From the NCBI RefSeq assembly GCF_004327335.1, contig NZ_QJUO01000011.1, positions 1 through 64,000 on the forward strand: a stretch of DNA of 64,000 nucleotides. Direction: 5' to 3'. This document shows positions 56,542 through 64,000 of this stretch, piece by piece. The first letter of the stretch is position 1. The number at the start of each line of letters is the position of its first letter. Source of the DNA: Stutzerimonas kirkiae. Lineage in GTDB: Bacteria; Pseudomonadota; Gammaproteobacteria; Pseudomonadales; Pseudomonadaceae. Under the pieces are notes generated by a model. The model did no database searches and was not told where the DNA came from. It saw only the letters and a list, made by a program, of their open reading frames with translations. The translations under genes were made by a program, and so were the position numbers.

Positions 56542-57914
56542 GCGCCAATGTGCCCCCTCCGAATGTGACACCCCTGCGCGACCGGCGCAGCGAACGCATG
56601 GCGCTGCTGTTGCAACTGGAACGGCGCGCCCGCGCCCAGGAAGACCGGCTCGGCCTGGGCTTTCTGATGGTCAACGACAGCCGCCAGTTGCTCGACTACC
56701 GCGAAGCCCTGCTCTGGCGCGCCGACAGCGGGCGTATCGCGGCTTGCTCGGGGCTGGCCCAGGTGGAAGCCAATGCGCCCTTCATGCTCTATCTGGCCCG
56801 CATCTGCCAGGACTGGCGGCACCAGTCCTGGGCCGGCGAACTGCACGAACTGAGTGTGGCCGACGTGCCCCCCGCCCAGCAGCCGGAGTGGTCCGAATAC
56901 CTGGCGCCACAGTTGCTCTGGGTTCCCCTGAAAAGCCGTAACGGCGAGTTGCTGGCCTGCCTGCTGTTCAGTTGCGAACAGCCATTGGCACGCCCGCAAC
57001 GGGCCCTGCTGGAACTGTTGCAGGATGCCTATGCCCACGCCTGGGACAGCCTCTCGGGACGGCGCGCCAGCCCGGCGGCTGGCCTCGGCCCGCTACGCCG
57101 GCGCCCACGGAAATTGCTGTTGGCGGCAGTCGCGGCCCTCCTGCTGCTGGCCCTGTTGCCGGTGCGGCAGACGGTCCTGGCGCCCGCCGAAATCGTGCCG
57201 CGCGAGCCCGCCGTGCTGCGGGCGCCCTTGCAGGCGGTGGTCGAACGCATCCTGGTCCAGCCCAACCAGATGGTCACGGCGAACGAAGCGCTGGTGCAAC
57301 TCGACCGCCGGGAACTGGAAAGCCGCCTGGAGTCGGCCCGCCAGAGCCTGGCCGCGGCCGAAGCGCAACTGCGCCAGACACGCCAGCAGGCCCTGTTCGA
57401 CGAGCGTGCCAAGGCGGCCCTGGCGGAACTGAGCAGCCGCCGCGAACAGGCCCGTACCGATGTCGACTACCTGAGCGACAACCTCGAACGCACGCTGATC
57501 CTCGCGCCACGTGACGGTGTGGCGATCTTCGATGACCCCAGCGACTGGATTGGCCGGCCAGTAGCACTGGGCGAGCGCATCATGCAGGTCGCCGACCCAC
57601 ACGACGTTCGCCTGGAGATCGACCTGCCGGTGGGCGACGCCATCGAACTGGAAAACGGCAGCGACGTGCGCCTGTTCCTCAACAGCCAGCCCGGCAAGCC
57701 ACTCACCGCGACACTGCAGCGCCAGGGTTACCGCGCCTCGCCAGCACTGGACGGCAGCATGGCCTATCGCCTGGTGGCGAACTTCACACAGGACCAACCG
57801 GGTTTGCGCGTCGGCCTCAAAGGCACGGCCAAGCTCTACGGCCAGCGCACCCTGCTGTTCAACTACCTGCTGCGCCGCCCGTTGGCGGCCCTGCGCGTGC
57901 ACCTGGGCTGGTAG
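56538..57914 (+). CDS. Membrane adaptor with GAF-like N-terminus and HlyD domain
   Basis: 458 residues from GTG 56538. The first about 185 residues form a cytoplasmic GAF-like domain (GLGFLMVNDSRQLLDYREAL, LLWVPLKSRNGELLACLLFS). One transmembrane segment at about 193-210 (LLLAAVAALLLLALL). Then an HlyD-type periplasmic part with lipoyl halves (APLQAVVERILVQPNQMVTA, LILAPRDGVAIFDD). It overlaps the preceding stop; a 92-bp repeat-bearing gap precedes the M50 gene. Confidence 0.88.
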   Translation: MSANVPPPNVTPLRDRRSERMALLLQLERRARAQEDRLGLGFLMVNDSRQLLDYREALLWRADSGRIAACSGLAQVEANAPFMLYLARICQDWRHQSWAGELHELSVADVPPAQQPEWSEYLAPQLLWVPLKSRNGELLACLLFSCEQPLARPQRALLELLQDAYAHAWDSLSGRRASPAAGLGPLRRRPRKLLLAAVAALLLLALLPVRQTVLAPAEIVPREPAVLRAPLQAVVERILVQPNQMVTANEALVQLDRRELESRLESARQSLAAAEAQLRQTRQQALFDERAKAALAELSSRREQARTDVDYLSDNLERTLILAPRDGVAIFDDPSDWIGRPVALGERIMQVADPHDVRLEIDLPVGDAIELENGSDVRLFLNSQPGKPLTATLQRQGYRASPALDGSMAYRLVANFTQDQPGLRVGLKGTAKLYGQRTLLFNYLLRRPLAALRVHLGW

Positions 57915-57934
57915 ATGATTTCATTCATCGTGAG

Positions 57935-57982
57935 CGGTGCGCATGGCGCGCCCTACCGGTTCCGGGTGCGCCATGCGCACCG
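57935..57982. repeat. 19-bp inverted repeat inside the secretion operon
   Basis: CGGTGCGCATGGCGCGCCC (57935-57953) and GGGTGCGCCATGCGCACCG (57964-57982) are inverted with one mismatch. Same family as the GTGCGCACGGCGCAC elements. It fills most of the only sizeable gap within the six-gene operon. Confidence 0.85.
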
Positions 57983-58006
57983 GCCGGCCCCAGGAAAACA
58001 CCGGCC

Positions 58007-60154
58007 ATGACCGCTCCCAGCGCACTCCCCGGCCAAGCGCGGCAACAACCGCTACCGAAGCTGCGCCGCACCCTGCGCCTGCATCCGGGCCCGCAGGCAC
58101 GCGATGGCGCCCCAAGCTGGACGCTGGAAGACAGCGCCCGTGGCCGCTTCTACCGCATCGGCTGGGCCGAGGCGGAAATCCTCGCACGCTGGGAACTGGG
58201 CACGGCGCAGGCGGTGGCCAATGCGGTCAGCCAGGAAACCACCCTGGTTCTGGAGGAAGACGACGTATCCGGCTTCATCCAGTTCCTGACCACCATGCAA
58301 CTGGTAGAAGTCAGCGGCGATGCGGCGCTGTCCGACCTGAAGCGCCGTACCAAGGCCGGCGGCAAAGGCGGTTGGGGCCGTTGGCTGCTGAACAACTACC
58401 TGTCGATCCGTATTCCCCTGCTGCGCCCGGACGCCTTCCTGTCCCGCACCTACCCCCGCGTGGCACCGCTGTTCAGCCGCGGCTTCGCCCTCGCCACCCT
58501 CTGCGCCGCCCTGCTCGGCCTGTTCCTCGCCGCCCGCCAGTGGGACGGCTTCGTGCACACCTTCCTGCACTTCTTCAGCCTGGAAGGCGCCCTGCTGGCG
58601 GCGCTGACCCTGAGCCTGACCAAGATCCTCCACGAGTTCGGCCATGCCTATACCTGCAAGCGCTATGGCTGCCGGGTGCCGACCATGGGCGTGGCCTTCC
58701 TGGTGTTATGGCCGGTGCTCTACACCGACGCCAGCGGCGCCTGGCGCCTGCCCCGGCGGCGCCAGCGACTGGCGATCGGCGCCGCCGGCATGGGCGTCGA
58801 GCTGTGCCTGGCGGCATGGGCGACCCTGGCCTGGAGTTTCCTGCCCGATGGCATGCTGCGCAGCGCCGCCTTCATGCTCGCCAGCACCACCTGGATCCTG
58901 ACCCTGGCGGTCAACCTCAACCCGTTGATGCGTTTCGATGGTTATTTCCTATTCTCCGACCTGCTCGACGTACCCAACCTGCAGGAGCGCGCCTTCGAAC
59001 TGGCACGCTGGCGCCTGCGCGAGACACTGTTCGGCTTCGGCGACGAGCCACCGGAATACTTCGACCCCTGGCTGCGGCGGACACTGCTGGGCTACGCCTT
59101 CGCCACCTGGATCTACCGCTTCTTCCTGTTCCTCGGTATCGCCCTGCTGGTCTATCACTTCGCCTTCAAGCTGCTCGGCCTGTTCCTGTTCGCCGTGGAG
59201 ATCATCCATTTCATCCTGCGCCCGATCTACAACGAACTGCGTCACTGGCACTCCCGCCGTAAGGATTACCGTATGAATCGCAATACCCTGGTCACCCTCG
59301 GCCTGCTGCTCGCTGCCCTGCTGCTGGCGGCACTGCCCTGGCGCAGCCGCATCGAGGCGCCCGCCCTGCTACGCGCCGAACGACAGGCGATCCTGCTGGC
59401 ACCGGCGGCAGCACGCCTGCAACGCATCGGCGCCGAAGCCGGGCAGGCGGTGCAGGCGGGACAATCGCTGTTCCAGTTGCAATCCCCCGATCTCGCCCAC
59501 GAACTCGCCAGCCTGGAACATGAGATCGGCCTGCTGCGCACGCAGAGCAGCTTCCAGGTCCGCACCAGCGACGACAGTGCCCGCCAGGCGGTAGCGCGCA
59601 AGGAGCTGCAAGTGGCCCTGACACGCCATGCCGCGCTACTCGAACGGCTGAACCAATTGCAGGTCCGCGCCCCGTTCGACGGCACCCTCGCCGACCTGGC
59701 GCAACCCCTGGCAACCGGGGAATGGCTGCCAGCCGGAGAGTGGCTGGGCACGGTGACCGGCGATGGCGGCGAAGTGGTCGAGGCCTTTGTCGGCGAGAGC
59801 GATCGCGAACGGCTGCAGGCGGGCCTCGAAGCCTGGTTCATCCCCGAGGACCCGGGCCGGCCACGGCGGCGCCTGGTACTCGAAGATATCGCCCAGACGG
59901 CGATCCGCAAGCTCACCTCGGCCCCGGAACTGGCCTCGGTGCACCAGGGCGGCATTGCCAGCCAGCTCGACGAGCAACGGGTTCCGGTCCCGGAACAGGC
60001 GCTCTATCGCGTCCTGCTACGCCCGCTGGACGACCAGCCCTCCCAACCCCAAGCACTGCGCGGCACCGCCAGCCTCGAAGGCGACGCCCGCAGCCCTCTG
60101 TTGCAGGCGGGGCAGCAGATACTGGCGCTGTTGATCAGGGAGTCGGCGTTCTAG
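58007..60154 (+). CDS. M50 (site-2 protease-type) membrane protein with PqqD-like N-terminus and HlyD-like C-terminus
   Basis: 715 residues. Residues about 35-110 are PqqD-like (RFYRIGWAEAEILARWELG). Zinc-protease motif KILHEFGHAYTCKRYG has H209, E210 and H213 in a membrane helix. The third ligand region is NPLMRFDGYFLFSDLLDVPN (D311). Several transmembrane helices follow, and the last about 285 residues form an HlyD/biotin-lipoyl adaptor (ILLAPAAARLQRIGAEAGQA, LQVRAPFDGTLADL). Both zinc-site halves are intact, so proteolysis is possible. With no ABC ATPase in the operon, it may be the inner-membrane component of the exporter (inference). A heptamer array begins at its stop codon. Confidence 0.88.
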   Translation: MTAPSALPGQARQQPLPKLRRTLRLHPGPQARDGAPSWTLEDSARGRFYRIGWAEAEILARWELGTAQAVANAVSQETTLVLEEDDVSGFIQFLTTMQLVEVSGDAALSDLKRRTKAGGKGGWGRWLLNNYLSIRIPLLRPDAFLSRTYPRVAPLFSRGFALATLCAALLGLFLAARQWDGFVHTFLHFFSLEGALLAALTLSLTKILHEFGHAYTCKRYGCRVPTMGVAFLVLWPVLYTDASGAWRLPRRRQRLAIGAAGMGVELCLAAWATLAWSFLPDGMLRSAAFMLASTTWILTLAVNLNPLMRFDGYFLFSDLLDVPNLQERAFELARWRLRETLFGFGDEPPEYFDPWLRRTLLGYAFATWIYRFFLFLGIALLVYHFAFKLLGLFLFAVEIIHFILRPIYNELRHWHSRRKDYRMNRNTLVTLGLLLAALLLAALPWRSRIEAPALLRAERQAILLAPAAARLQRIGAEAGQAVQAGQSLFQLQSPDLAHELASLEHEIGLLRTQSSFQVRTSDDSARQAVARKELQVALTRHAALLERLNQLQVRAPFDGTLADLAQPLATGEWLPAGEWLGTVTGDGGEVVEAFVGESDRERLQAGLEAWFIPEDPGRPRRRLVLEDIAQTAIRKLTSAPELASVHQGGIASQLDEQRVPVPEQALYRVLLRPLDDQPSQPQALRGTASLEGDARSPLLQAGQQILALLIRESAF

Positions 60155-60174
60155 GCTTGAGGCTTGAGGCTTGA
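60154..60174. repeat. Heptamer tandem repeat GGCTTGA x3
   Basis: Three exact GGCTTGA units starting at the M50 gene stop codon, followed by a partial fourth (GGCTTC). Confidence 0.9.
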
Positions 60175-60233
60175 GGCTTCATCAGTATGCGGGGACTCGC
60201 CCAGGCCCCGTCGAGCCTTCTCTTCCAGTCGCT

Positions 60234-60251
60234 TTCGTTAAGCATTCTTAA
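60234..60251. promoter_or_regulatory. Motif shared with the secretion-operon palindrome
   Basis: TTCGTTAAGCATTCTTAA, identical over 18 bp to 42614-42631. It lies 77 bp upstream of the heme oxygenase ATG. Here the right palindrome arm is missing. Confidence 0.5.
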
Positions 60252-60327
60252 GGGACCAAACATTGTCCACCGGCCAGGGTCTGACCATCATTCACCGCAT
60301 CGTCTTTATCATTCAGGACTCCGACCG

Positions 60328-60918
60328 ATGAACGCCATCGTCAAGAACGCCCCCCAGCTTCCCCTGACCAAACGCCTGAAATCCGGCACCAGCGGCGACC
60401 ACGACAGCGTCGACAACCTGGTGATGGGGTCGCGCCCATTCGAAAGCCTGGAGCGCTATGGCTACTTCCTGCGCCTGCAACATCGCTTCCACGGCAGCAT
60501 CAATGCCCTCTACCAGGATGCCGAACTCAATCGCCTGCTGCCGGGCCTGCATGAACTGCCACGGTTCGCGGCGGTGGAACAGGACCTGCGCGACATCGGC
60601 CAGGACGTGCCGACGGCCCCCGCCGCCATCACTCCCGCCACCCCCTATGCCGCCCTGGGCTGGTTGTACTGCAGCGAAGGCTCCAACCTGGGCGCCGCGT
60701 TCCTCTACAAGGAAACCCAGCAGATCGGCCTGGACGGCGAGCGGGGCGCTCGCCACCTGGCGGCCCATCCGGATGGCCGTGGCCTGCACTGGCGCCAGTT
60801 CACCACCCTGCTCGATGGCCTGGAACTGAACGAAGAACAGCGCCAGCAGGCGATCCAGGGCGCCAGCGATGCGTTCGCCTTCTACCGGCAGGCGCTGCGC
60901 GAGATATTCCCGCAGTAA
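60328..60918 (+). CDS. Biliverdin-producing heme oxygenase (HemO/BphO-like)
   Basis: 196 residues from ATG 60328, with AGGA nine bases upstream. Oxidises heme to biliverdin, CO and iron. It aligns with Pseudomonas heme oxygenases: candidate proximal heme ligand His25 (GDHDSVDNLV), ALGWLYCSEGSNLGAAFLYK, GARHLAAHPDG and LELNEEQRQQAIQGASDAF. No bacteriophytochrome or heme-uptake gene adjoins it, so whether it serves iron acquisition or chromophore supply is open. Confidence 0.93.
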   Translation: MNAIVKNAPQLPLTKRLKSGTSGDHDSVDNLVMGSRPFESLERYGYFLRLQHRFHGSINALYQDAELNRLLPGLHELPRFAAVEQDLRDIGQDVPTAPAAITPATPYAALGWLYCSEGSNLGAAFLYKETQQIGLDGERGARHLAAHPDGRGLHWRQFTTLLDGLELNEEQRQQAIQGASDAFAFYRQALREIFPQ

Positions 60919-61005
60919 GCACGCCTGCGCTCAACACAAAAGAAAGGGCTATGTCCCCGCTGGACTGTTGTACATCCAGTTGTCTTCGGGCACCGCACCG
61001 GCTGG

Positions 61006-61025
61006 CAGGGTGCGCCCTGCGCACC
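61006..61025. repeat. GTGCGCACGGCGCAC-related palindrome variant
   Basis: CAGGGTGCGCCCTGCGCACC, nearly identical to the variant near 19718. Confidence 0.6.
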
Positions 61026-61067
61026 TCCGGCCAGCCAAAGCCGGTACGCGCGACGCACCCATAAACC

Positions 61068-61105
61068 AAAGAAAAGGCCCACGGATATCCATGGGCCTTT
61101 TCTTT
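61068..61105. terminator. Bidirectional terminator between heme oxygenase and mgtE
   Basis: AAAGAAAAGGCCCA (61068-61081) and its exact reverse complement TGGGCCTTTTCTTT (61092-61105) with a 10-base loop; the T-rich right end serves the plus strand and the A-rich left end the minus strand. Confidence 0.9.
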
Positions 61106-61126
61106 TATTGCTGGTATTGCTGGCAG

Positions 61127-62569
61127 CTACAACAGGAAGATCGTCGCCAACCCGAGGAAGATGAAAAACCCTCCACTGTCGGTCATGGCAGTGATCATCA
61201 CACTGGCGCCCATCGCCGGGTCGCGCCCCAGACGCGCCAGGGTCATGGGGATCAGCACCCCCATCAACGCCGCCAGCAACAGGTTCAGCGTCATGGCGGC
61301 GGTCATCACCACCCCCAGCGACCAACTGTCGTACAACCAGAAGGCCACGGCGCCGATCACCCCGCCCCAGACCAGGCCATTGAGCAGACCCACGCCCAGC
61401 TCCTTGCGCAACAAGCGCATGGTATTGCCAGTACTGACCTGGTCCAGCGCCATCGCCCGCACGATCATGGTGATGGTCTGGTTGCCCGAATTGCCGCCGA
61501 TACCGGCGACGATCGGCATAAGCGCCGCCAGCGCCACCAGCTTCTCGATGGAACCGTCGAACAGGCCGATCACCCGCGAGGCGATGAACGCCGTCACCAG
61601 GTTGACCGCCAGCCAGGCCCAGCGGTTGCGCACCGACTTCCAGACCGAGGCGAAGATATCCTCCTCTTCGCGCAGACCGGCCATGCTGAGGACTTCGCTC
61701 TCGCTTTCCTCACGGATCAGGTCGACCATCTCGTCGATGGTCAGGCGCCCGATCAGCTTGCCGCTCTTGTCCACCACCGGCGAGGAAACCAGGTCATAAC
61801 GTTCGAAGGCCTGGGCCGCGTCATAGGCATCCTCGTCCGGATGGAAGGTCACCGGGTCATCCGCCATGACCTCGGCAACCTGCTTGTCCGGATCGTTGAC
61901 CAGCAGGCGCTTGATCGGCAGGACACCTTTGAGGACACCGTCGTAATCCACCACGAACAGCTTGTCGGTATGCCCCGGAAGCTCCTTCAGGCGGCGCAGG
62001 TAGCGCAACACCACTTCCAGGCTGACATCCTCGCGGATGGTGACCATTTCGAAGTCCATCAGCGCGCCGATCTGGTCTTCCTCATAGGACAGCGCCGAGC
62101 GAACCCGCTCGCGCTGCTGGGCGTCGAGGCTTTCCATCAATTCGTGCACGACATCCCTGGGCAGCTCGGGCGCCAGGTCGGCCAGCTCGTCGGCATCCAT
62201 TTCCTTGGCCGCGGCCAGCAACTCCTGGTCGTCCATGTCGGCGATCAGGGTTTCCCGCACGGCATCGGATACTTCGAGCAGGATATCGCCATCGCGCTCG
62301 GCCTTGACCAGTTGCCAGACCGTCAGCCGGTCATCGAGGGGCAGCGCTTCGAGAATGTGGGCGACGTCGGCGGGGTGCAGCTCATCGAGCTTGCGCTGCA
62401 GTTCGGTCAGGTTCTGCCGATGCACAAGGCCTTCGACCAGGTCCTTGTTCTGGCCTTCCTGGCGATGCGCCAGGTCTTCGACCAGCTTGTGGCGCTGCAA
62501 CAGTTCGACCACCTGTGCCAGGCGGTCCTGCAGGCTTTCTTGCGGTTTCTTGGTTTCTACTTCATTCAT
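61127..62569 (-). CDS. mgtE: Magnesium transporter MgtE
   Basis: 480 residues from ATG 62569. Cytoplasmic MgtE N-domain (LDELHPADVAHILEALPLDD), paired CBS domains (about 140-265; LFVVDYDGVLKGVLPIKRLL, SSPVVDKSGKLIGRLTIDEM), a connecting helix, and a five-helix pore domain with the selectivity region GIGGNSGNQT. Magnesium-gated channel in the inner membrane. A frame extension to 62608 adds 13 untypical residues. Confidence 0.96.
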   Translation of the reverse strand: MNEVETKKPQESLQDRLAQVVELLQRHKLVEDLAHRQEGQNKDLVEGLVHRQNLTELQRKLDELHPADVAHILEALPLDDRLTVWQLVKAERDGDILLEVSDAVRETLIADMDDQELLAAAKEMDADELADLAPELPRDVVHELMESLDAQQRERVRSALSYEEDQIGALMDFEMVTIREDVSLEVVLRYLRRLKELPGHTDKLFVVDYDGVLKGVLPIKRLLVNDPDKQVAEVMADDPVTFHPDEDAYDAAQAFERYDLVSSPVVDKSGKLIGRLTIDEMVDLIREESESEVLSMAGLREEEDIFASVWKSVRNRWAWLAVNLVTAFIASRVIGLFDGSIEKLVALAALMPIVAGIGGNSGNQTITMIVRAMALDQVSTGNTMRLLRKELGVGLLNGLVWGGVIGAVAFWLYDSWSLGVVMTAAMTLNLLLAALMGVLIPMTLARLGRDPAMGASVMITAMTDSGGFFIFLGLATIFLL

Positions 62570-63325
62570 GACGCACTCCACCCCCAGCGGAGGAGCACGC
62601 CGGGGCAATCAATCGACTACAACCTGATTGGCAAAAGAGAAAATTGAGCGACTACTGGGTAAGTCCATGGGAAGGATTCCGAATGCCCTGAAGGGCGGAC
62701 CGCGCGATTATAACACCTGAAACAGCACACTGCCGCAGCGAAATACAAGCAATACAAGCGCTTGCAACGGGCTCTCGCCCATTTCGATATACGCTGGACC
62801 CTAGTATGGACAGCGCCAGGTTACAGAAAGTCACTTAGCGGTGGTTTTGCCTTAGAGCCTGGCCTTTCAACCTGTTTATACGACTTGAAGGGGGATTCCG
62901 CTGCTGGCTGGGTCAAGCCTGTGGCCCGGCTGTGGCGCACTACGGCTCCCGTCTACCCTTGCCGGCTAATGTATGCACACATCTATGTCTTGCCCTGGCG
63001 TTCCCGCGTAGGCGGAAACCCAGGTGCCACAGTCATAGACTCACCCGCCCTTATCCCACGGACGCCGCCGAAAGTGGCTGTGCGGATGCCAGGAACGCCG
63101 ATCCAGAGGGGCGAAGATGTGTGCATACAGCAGGGGTTGGCGGAGAGGGAGACATGCAGCCGCGTCTCTCCGCTATCCTCTCTGGCAAAGACGTTGAAAC
63201 GCATGGTTCTTAGGGCCCGTTCACGATCCTGCGAACCGACGCAGATCAGGCACTCGACATCGCCACTGCAACCGAAGCTATCCACACGGAACTGGCCGTG
63301 GGGCTTTGCGAGATGCCGGAAACGA
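62570..63325. other. Intergenic region between mgtE and the tRNA-Arg cluster
   Basis: About 755 bp with no supported gene. The left part includes the mgtE leader. The right part has a 14-bp inverted-repeat element (62971-63128) and a GCGTTCCCGCGTAGGCGGAAACC block of the common proteobacterial intergenic type. Open frames here lack ribosome-binding sites and cross the repeats. Confidence 0.6.
62971..63128. repeat. Element bounded by 14-bp perfect inverted repeats
   Basis: GTATGCACACATCT (62971-62984) and AGATGTGTGCATAC (63115-63128) frame about 130 bp. Inside, GGCGTTCCCGCGTAGGCGGA and GTGGCTGTGCGGATGCC are seen; the latter resembles the arm of family B. Confidence 0.65.
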
Positions 63326-63353
63326 AAAAGGCCTGCATCGCTGCAGGCCTTTT
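63326..63353 (-). terminator. Terminator of the csrA-tRNA transcript
   Basis: AAAAGGCCTGCA (63326-63337) and TGCAGGCCTTTT (63342-63353) with a 4-base loop; on the minus strand the hairpin is followed by T-rich sequence just past tRNA-Arg. Confidence 0.85.
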
Positions 63354-63358
63354 CGAGA

Positions 63359-63435
63359 TGGTGGACTCAGGAGGATTCGAACCTCCGACCGCTCGGTTCG
63401 TAGCCGAGTACTCTATCCAGCTGAGCTATGAGTCC
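63359..63435 (-). tRNA. tRNA-Arg (anticodon ACG), copy 2
   Basis: 77 nt with encoded CCA. Acceptor GGACTCA/TGAGTCC; anticodon arm CTCGG-CTACGAA-CCGAG with ACG; T-arm GGTTCGAATCC. Identical to the copy at 63507. Confidence 0.97.
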
Positions 63436-63506
63436 AAAGGGTGTTTTTAGGCCAGATCACCACTGGCTACGATTTCAGCCGCCTTTCGGCGATTGCCATC
63501 ATGAGA

Positions 63507-63583
63507 TGGTGGACTCAGGAGGATTCGAACCTCCGACCGCTCGGTTCGTAGCCGAGTACTCTATCCAGCTGAGCTATGAGTCC
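63507..63583 (-). tRNA. tRNA-Arg (anticodon ACG), copy 1
   Basis: 77 nt with CCA, identical in sequence to the following copy, 71 bp away. Presumably co-transcribed with tRNA-Ser. Confidence 0.97.
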
Positions 63584-63689
63584 ACGAAGCGTTGCGCATT
63601 ATAGTTTCAAAAATACCGTTATCAAGCTTTATTTCGTTCAATTACAACGAGTTGAGCTACCGATATTTTCTTCGCTACATTGCCTTAAA

Positions 63690-63780
63690 TGGCGGAGAAG
63701 GGGGGATTCGAACCCCCGACACCCTTTTGAGGTGTACTCCCTTAGCAGGGGAGCGCCTTCGGCCACTCGGCCACCTCTCC
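63690..63780 (-). tRNA. tRNA-Ser (anticodon GCT)
   Basis: 91 nt with CCA and a long variable arm. Acceptor GGAGAGG/CTTCTCC (one G-U pair); anticodon arm TCCCC-TGCTAAG-GGA contains GCT. Lies 62 bp after csrA, the common pseudomonad order csrA, tRNA-Ser, tRNA-Arg. Confidence 0.96.
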
Positions 63781-63842
63781 GCAACACGGGGCGCATGATA
63801 CCCGCCTTTACCCCGTTTGCAAAGCCAAAAATCGGATAAAAA

Positions 63843-64000
63843 TTAATGGCTTGGTTCGTCATCCTTTTCTTTCTGGATGCGCTGGTAAATCTCTTCACGG
63901 TGTACGGCAACCTCTTTTGGCGCATTCACACCAATACGTACCTGGTTGCCTTTCACACCCAGCACAGTGACGGTTACCTCGTCACCCACCATCAAGGTCT
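63843..64000 (-). CDS. csrA: Carbon storage regulator CsrA/RsmA, 3' part (open at right edge)
   Basis: Last 52 codons visible. Translational regulator binding GGA motifs in mRNA leaders. The sequence runs [20 protein letters not shown], then [20 protein letters not shown] with the RNA-contacting VAVHREEIY block, and a short acidic C-terminal tail ending EPSH. The N-terminal few residues are outside the window. Confidence 0.97.
   Translation of the reverse strand, partial: TLMVGDEVTVTVLGVKGNQVRIGVNAPKEVAVHREEIYQRIQKEKDDEPSH

Noticed and set aside
62762-63403. 213-codon plus-strand frame upstream of the tRNA-Arg genes
   Set aside because: It runs through an inverted-repeat element, a terminator and into a tRNA gene; no ribosome-binding site.

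Overview
The window is GC-rich chromosomal DNA from a gammaproteobacterium, almost certainly of the Pseudomonas group. I base this on the gene blocks lpoA-yraN-(gmhA/diaA)-dolP, rnd-ycgL and csrA-tRNA-Ser-tRNA-Arg-tRNA-Arg, on a 306-residue RdgC, and on the ureide-pathway cluster. Most genes are ordinary core genes. Two separate surface-protein secretion loci and a purine-catabolism island stand out. I see no rRNA, CRISPR array, prophage or recognisable insertion sequence.

1-9.4 kb: a minus-strand locus with a TolC-OmpA fusion, a LapB-like ABC transporter, a LapC-like HlyD adaptor, and the first 1,289 codons of a LapA/BapA-type repeat adhesin that continues off the left edge. 10-14.5 kb: a TonB-dependent receptor, an orphan response regulator with an AraC output domain, and a LysR regulator. 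14.5-27 kb: housekeeping (FKBP isomerase, tRNA-Asp and tRNA-Val, rdgC, an MFS transporter, azlCD, rsmI, lpoA, yraN, a SIS-domain protein, dolP, purT, a NUDIX hydrolase).

27.2-35.5 kb: a complete route from urate to glyoxylate and urea. It holds hiuH, puuE, uraD, alc, allA and puuD, then a Tsx-type outer-membrane channel, a RutR-like TetR regulator and a LysR regulator. Upstream of puuE and of the channel gene I find sequences with exact sigma-54 -24/-12 spacing that touch RutR-like palindromes, which suggests joint control by nitrogen limitation and purine supply. 35.6-42.5 kb: ycgL, rnd, fadL, an AEC transporter, two tandem NlpC/P60 lipoproteins and a DUF454 protein.

42.6-60.2 kb: the most unusual region, an apparent six-gene plus-strand operon. 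It encodes a TadG-like protein, a 3,196-residue protein with an N-terminal LEPR-XLL motif and four beta-propeller-like segments, a TolC-family lipoprotein, a small HlyD-type adaptor, a membrane adaptor with a GAF-like N-terminus, and a zinc M50 (site-2-protease type) membrane protein fused to an HlyD-like domain. There is no ABC ATPase. It looks like a dedicated export or surface-display machine in which the M50 protein takes the inner-membrane position. 60.2-64 kb: heme oxygenase, mgtE, three tRNAs and the 3' part of csrA.

Gene ends carry several families of interspersed palindromic or tandem repeats: about 150-bp long-hairpin elements, elements with 29-bp perfect arms, GTGCGCACGGCGCAC-type palindromes and heptamer arrays. 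Functional calls rest on reading translated sequences and motifs by eye; no database search was run.
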